Of a stretch of 64,000 nt of DNA, positions 50,401 through 56,400 are shown in pieces (the first letter of the stretch is position 1; each line of letters starts with the position of its first letter). The stretch comes from Actinostola sp. cb2023 (lineage: Eukaryota > Cnidaria > Anthozoa > Actiniaria > Actinostolidae). A program made the position numbers and the translations under genes. The stretch lies in the NCBI GenBank assembly GCA_033675265.1, contig JAUJYZ010001180.1, positions 25,001 to 89,000 of the forward strand. Direction: 5' to 3'. The notes beneath the pieces were generated by a model. It had not been told where the DNA came from. It searched no databases and worked only from the letters and a program-made list of their open reading frames with translations.

Positions 50401-53400
50401 CGTAGTATTTACTGTAAAATGTCCAGGGAATTTCACGGCTCGCGGCAAATCCTCAACACGAAGGTCACGACAACAGGGCAAGTGATCCCAAAACTACACC
50501 AGCTGTACGTTCAATTACTACCAGCAACGGTAAAAAAGCGATGTTGGGCTTTTGTCTGTGATTCTGACGACGAGAAAGAGAGTAAAGAAGGACTTTTGTA
50601 CCAAGTGTCAGTGAGTAGCCGAGTAGAGATTGTTCAACTGACTTTGCATGTGCTCAATCGTTCAATGCGCACTACTCGTCACGTGACATTTTGCTGTAAA
50701 TATCAGTAAAATTTTCGTTGTTTATGTTTTCCGGTATGGAATGAGTGTAAATTTCAAAATGGATATAATTAAGTGGTAATTGAACTTCGTGTCGTGCAAT
50801 TTTGGTCTGAAATCAAACTTGCAATTACAAATCGCACTCCCGCTACGCGTCGGTCGTGCGATTTTGTAATCGCGCGTTTGATTTCAGACCTAAATTGCAC
50901 TCCACTCAGTTCAATTACCATTATTAATCATAAAATATCACACTAAACAGAATACATATTTGCTTGAAAGAATGGAATTTTGTTTTATCGTCGTTTAGAC
51001 AAAATTCATAATTTTTTCTGTTAGATACTGTTATCTGATCGACGATCTATGCTAATTTGACTTTTGCGAGAGTAATTTACGACCGTTGAAGCTCAAATAT
51101 TGTTGAAAATCATTTCTATTGACTCGAAGATTGTTTTCCATCAGCAGCAATCAACTAACAGTGCAATATACTCGTGTTTTGGCATTAAGTTATGTGTTTG
51201 GACGACAAAAATGTCCTCGATAGGTCAAAATTAATGCTAAATTTAGCAGTCCCAAGCATAATAGTTATATTTCTCAAAAATGATACATTGAATTCCCAAG
51301 CTCGAAACTTTCTAAACTGAAAGAGCAAAACTGAAGCTTACTGGGCCGTGGCATTTTCCTCCAAAAATGTATATACCAGATTCCGTTTTCGTACCTCAAA
51401 CATTGCCTATATTTCAACGTCCCGTTTATGGCGCTCTGTATACCTGTTTAAAACCAAATTTGAAAAATAACTACAAAAGTAACAAAAAAATAAATAGTAG
51501 AGTAGAAAAGACCAAGAAACGTTTATTACTGTTACTGGATGTCGTTGTTGTAAAGCAAGAGGTGAACACACACCGACTGTTCAAAGTTGGCTCATAATTT
51601 AGCCGAAAATTTTCAGTCATCAGGCGGGTTATTAAAAACTGCAAATTTCTCCTAAAATAAAAATCGCTGGAACTTTTTAGTATTTTTCCCTAAAAGAGGT
51701 CATCGAAAGGAATGATATGGCGAAAGAAAATATAATTCGATTATTTTCAACTGTCGGGAGATTCTCGGCCCTTACGGACATCCTCTCTTAAGTGGTAATT
51801 AAAATTCGTGTCGTGCAATTTTGGTCTGAAATCAAACTTGCAATTACAAATCGCACTCCCGCTACGCGGTCCGGCGTGCGATTTTGTAATCGCGCGTTTG
51901 ATTTCAGACCAAATTGCACTCCACTCAGTTCAATTACCATTATTTATCTCATCACTAACGCTATCTACCTTTTGAACAACCGTTCAGCTGAGCCATTTTC
52001 CACCATCCAACATTACAAAATTTAAGGTAGCATTGTGACACGGTAGGAGTAGCAAACGATAATCATAGCAATGAATTGACATGTTCCTATTTCTTTACAG
52101 ATACACAGAATGACCTCTTTGCAGGCTATAGAGCATGTCGATGCAAGGATGGTCATTATCGATTGGACCGATTTGAAAGGTGTTATCCTTGTCTAGACTA
52201 TGGAGTCACGTGTTCCAACGAGTCACTGGTACTAGACCCAGGCTCCTACTGGCAATGGATTTCCGAGTCAGAGAAGAAACTACTACATGAACTTTACCAA
52301 TAACCTGCAAATATTTGATGGAAACTATGATAAGAACCTCGTGACCTTCAATGGATCATTCCCCAAGCCGTACCAGTGCCCAAGAAAACTGTCTTGCAGA
52401 GGAGGAATGGACGCTGACTGTGCTGAGGGTTACACAGGACCGCTGTGTGCTGTTTGTAATGACGGTCATTATAAACTTGTTGCTACATGCTTTAAGTGTC
52501 CTGCACTTCACTGGCTGATTTTTCAGGTATCTACAAACACTTCATTGTGTTTTATTTTTACTATGACCCATGATGTCTTCATATAAAATAATCATGGAAC
52601 TTTGGCAAAAAAGGGGCAATTGTCGTTTGGTAGAATTTTGGCTATGCAATACTTCCATAACCCAGATAGGGAGAAACCAGGAGTGACAGGTACTCAAGGA
52701 AACACATCAGTCTATGTAGATAATGTATAATTAAGAGCGGATGTCAGTAAAAACCGAGAATCGCCGGACAATTCAAAAAAATCGAATTTAATTTTCTTTC
52801 ACCATATCATTCCTTTCGATGACCTATTATAGGGAAAAATGCTAAAAAGTTCCTATTCCTATTTCCCTATACCATTATGACGTAACGGCTTATTTATGAG
52901 GGGGACAGAATCGTGAAGAACAATAGAAATTTGAACTAAATCTGCTCTGCTGAGGTTCGCTTGATTTCAAATTGGCTAGTTTCCAGATATTATATTCATC
53001 GATACTTTTCCCACAATATTTACTGTGTTTGGTGACTTTTATCGCTTTCAGACCGTCTGTAAAATACATTTATTTGGGAAATCCTTTGTGTTGTTGATGT
53101 TTTGTGTCCCTCTAGCGATCATGATCCTTAGCGTTTAAACGATAGATTGTTTTGATTTGACGTCATAGTGGTATATATGGCAATTGACTGTCTTCCATCA
53201 GCAGCATTCAACTCATTACCAGAAATTCGAGCCATGCGCGCTGAATGCCCTTTAAAAATGGCTACCGTACTTGTATAAGAATGTATGGGATAAAACACAA
53301 TTCATGAAATATCTTTGTTTCGGATGTCAAAAGTCATGGTCCGTCACTTCGTACTGACTGAGAGAGACTTCATTTACAAACAAAACAATGTAATTCGTTT

Positions 53401-56400
53401 GGTGGTTTTCAAAAGATAAGTTCAGACAAATTGAGAAATATAAATCGTCCTAAATCGCCCTTCAATTGCCATACAATGTATATAAAATGTCTCATATTTC
53501 GAAAATATGGCTTACCTAAAATCGTGTTTTGATGTTCTGAACTCACATAAAGTCATGTTCCGCTGCCTCGTATAGCTTCGTGTTGAAATAACCTCTCCAA
53601 AACAACCAAAATAATTCAATAAATCATTGTCTTAGTTCAGACAAAATCCAAGTTTTGAAACCCCAAATCATCGATAATCCAATCTGGTTGTATGGGCCGT
53701 GGAGACCATGCATGAACTCGAAAAGAAGAATTATGTTGGCCATTTCTCCTCAATCGATGTTGTATGGTAGCCATTTTAAAGCGAGTAACCAGGCCTGTTT
53801 GCAGCACAGGTAAACCAAAGCTCACCGATTGATGTTTTCCCTAAAAAGCGGGAATTTTGAACTCATAGTAAATATATTGGGTTTCCTGTGGTATATAGAA
53901 ATTTTCAAAGTGCCTTCCGTGACTCGTTCGTACTCTGTGCCGAGCGTAAGCGAACACTTCATCTTTAAATCTATCCACCTCAACAGAAGCGCTTGGTATT
54001 TCTAAACAAACTTAGAATAGTTTTATTTTGATAAATTGTTTTTTTGGGTGGAAATTTCGAAGGGAATTTCGGACTGGAGGTAGACCGCTGGTCATAATAT
54101 CGCGGGAGTAAAATGTCTTGGATTTCTGGTAATGTACAAGTGCAATATACTCGTGTTTTGGTATTACGTTTTGTGTTTAATGACAAAAATGGCCACGACA
54201 GGTCGAAATTAAATGTTGGCAGTCCCAAGCATAATAGTTTTATTTCTCAAAAATGCTACACTTCTTTGGCCTTCTTTTAAACTTTCTAAACTGAAAGAGC
54301 TTTACTGGGGCGTGGCGTTTTCCTCAAAAATTTGTATACCAGATTCCGTTTTTCGTACCTCAAACATTGCCTATATTTCAACGTTCCGTTCATGGCGCTC
54401 AGAATACCTGTTTAAAACGAAGTTTGAAAAATAACTACAAAAGCTATAGAAAAATAAATACCACAGTAGAAAAAAACAAAAACGTTTATTACGGTTGCTT
54501 TACTGATGTCGTTGTTGTAGTGCTAGAGGTGAACACACACCGACTGTTCAAAGTTGGCATATAATTTAGCCGGAATTTTTTATTCGTCAAGCGGGATTTT
54601 AAAAACTCCAAATTTCTCCTAAAATAAAAATCGCTGGAACTTTTTAGTATTTTTCCCTAAAATAGGTCATCGAAAGGAATGATATGGTGAAAGAAAATTA
54701 AATTCGATTTTTTTTAGTTTTCCGGCAATTCTTGGTTTTCACTGACATCCGCTCTTTTTGAATATCTTAATGTTATATTTTACAGATTTGTGCTCTTTTA
54801 CTGGTTGTCATAGTGATTCTCATAGTTGTCATCAAAGTAAAGAACCGTAAGACAGGAAGTGAACGCTCTCTTTCTGACATCATACTTGCTCGTGTGAAGA
54901 TCATTGTATCTTTCTACCAAATCTCTTCTGGGACACTCGATGCCTTCTCATATGTCCAATGGCCACGTGCACTGATCAAACTGAGTGAATATTCTAGGTT
55001 TGTCCAGCTGAACATTTTCCAAATCGCGCCTCTATATTGCTTTAATTCAAGTATGAAAATGAACGCCTACGATCAACTTGTTATTACCTGTTCTCTGACT
55101 GCTTTTGTTATCCTTGCTGCTTTACTGTATTACAAACTAAAGGGACTTTATCTCAACATGAGCAGCACACGACTTAGCAAAGCGAATATCAATTCCTCCC
55201 TTGAGGAAACTAAAGAGGCTTGCTATCGCAATGTCTTCCTCTTCGTGTTTGTAACCTATCCTCAGACGTGCTCCACCATATTCCAAATCCTGCCTCCTGC
55301 CTGTCACAAAGTCTGTCAAGACATCAATGAGACCAAATGCATCTTCTATTTAAAAAGCTGACTACTCGATCCAGTGTTTCACTGAAAAATACAACCGGTA
55401 TGTCATCTTGGCGTATCTTGCTTTGATCTACCCCCTTGCTGTTCCAATACTGATTGTGGCTGTTTTGTGGAAATTTCACTTCAAACTGACACAAATAAAT
55501 AATGTTAAAAACGATGGCTTGGATGATGAACCTGATCAAATGGAGCTTGGCGAACTTGGAGGATCAACAAATAAGGTACTTGACCAAACCACCTGTGACG
55601 CACAGCTCATGAAAGTGAACGTTAAAGATTCTCAGTCAATCAGTAATATGTTGCCCACAAGAAACGACAACATTGAAACTCGGCACCTGGAGATCATCTC
55701 CGAAGAACAATACGAACCAAAACCGAGTCAGACCCAAGTCAATGTAGTGGAAGAAACCCCTTCATCTGTGTCTGGTTCTAAGGTTGATGTTATTTCAAGT
55801 AGAAGTTCGAAGCAAACGTCTCCATTCTCTTTGTCAAAAGCCGCATATGCTGTTTTTTTTGCAATGAAACAGGTTTTAGGAAAGTCCATTGCGGAAGACA
55901 GAATGGATAGACGACGCTCAGAAAGGGCTGTGGTAGCTCCCATCCCAGTTGTAGCGGCCTTGGGCTTCATATATGAAAATTATACAGTAGACTGTTGGTT
56001 TTGGGAAACCATTGAAATCACCAGAAAGCTTCTGTTGACATCATCATTGGCTCTGATTGGTGCCGAGGGACGCACCTCTCTCGGAGTTGCTTCGGTACTG
56101 TCAGGTAAGCATTTAATATCCTTTACATGCCTTGTTTGTAGATGGACGGATGGTTATTATCTCTTACTTAAGGTCTTACTATGTCGATTGATTTTTATAG
56201 GTGTTTATGCCATGCTTCACGCCCAATATAAGCCAATTCCAGACCGGTTTGAGCATGTTCTGCAGTTGACGTCACTTCTGGTCACCTTTGCAAACACGTG
56301 CATTGGAATGATGTTGAAGATAGATCAGACTAAAATTCTAGACGATGATGCTAAAATTATGGACTCCATGATTATTTCAGTGCTCCTAGTGACTGCCAAT

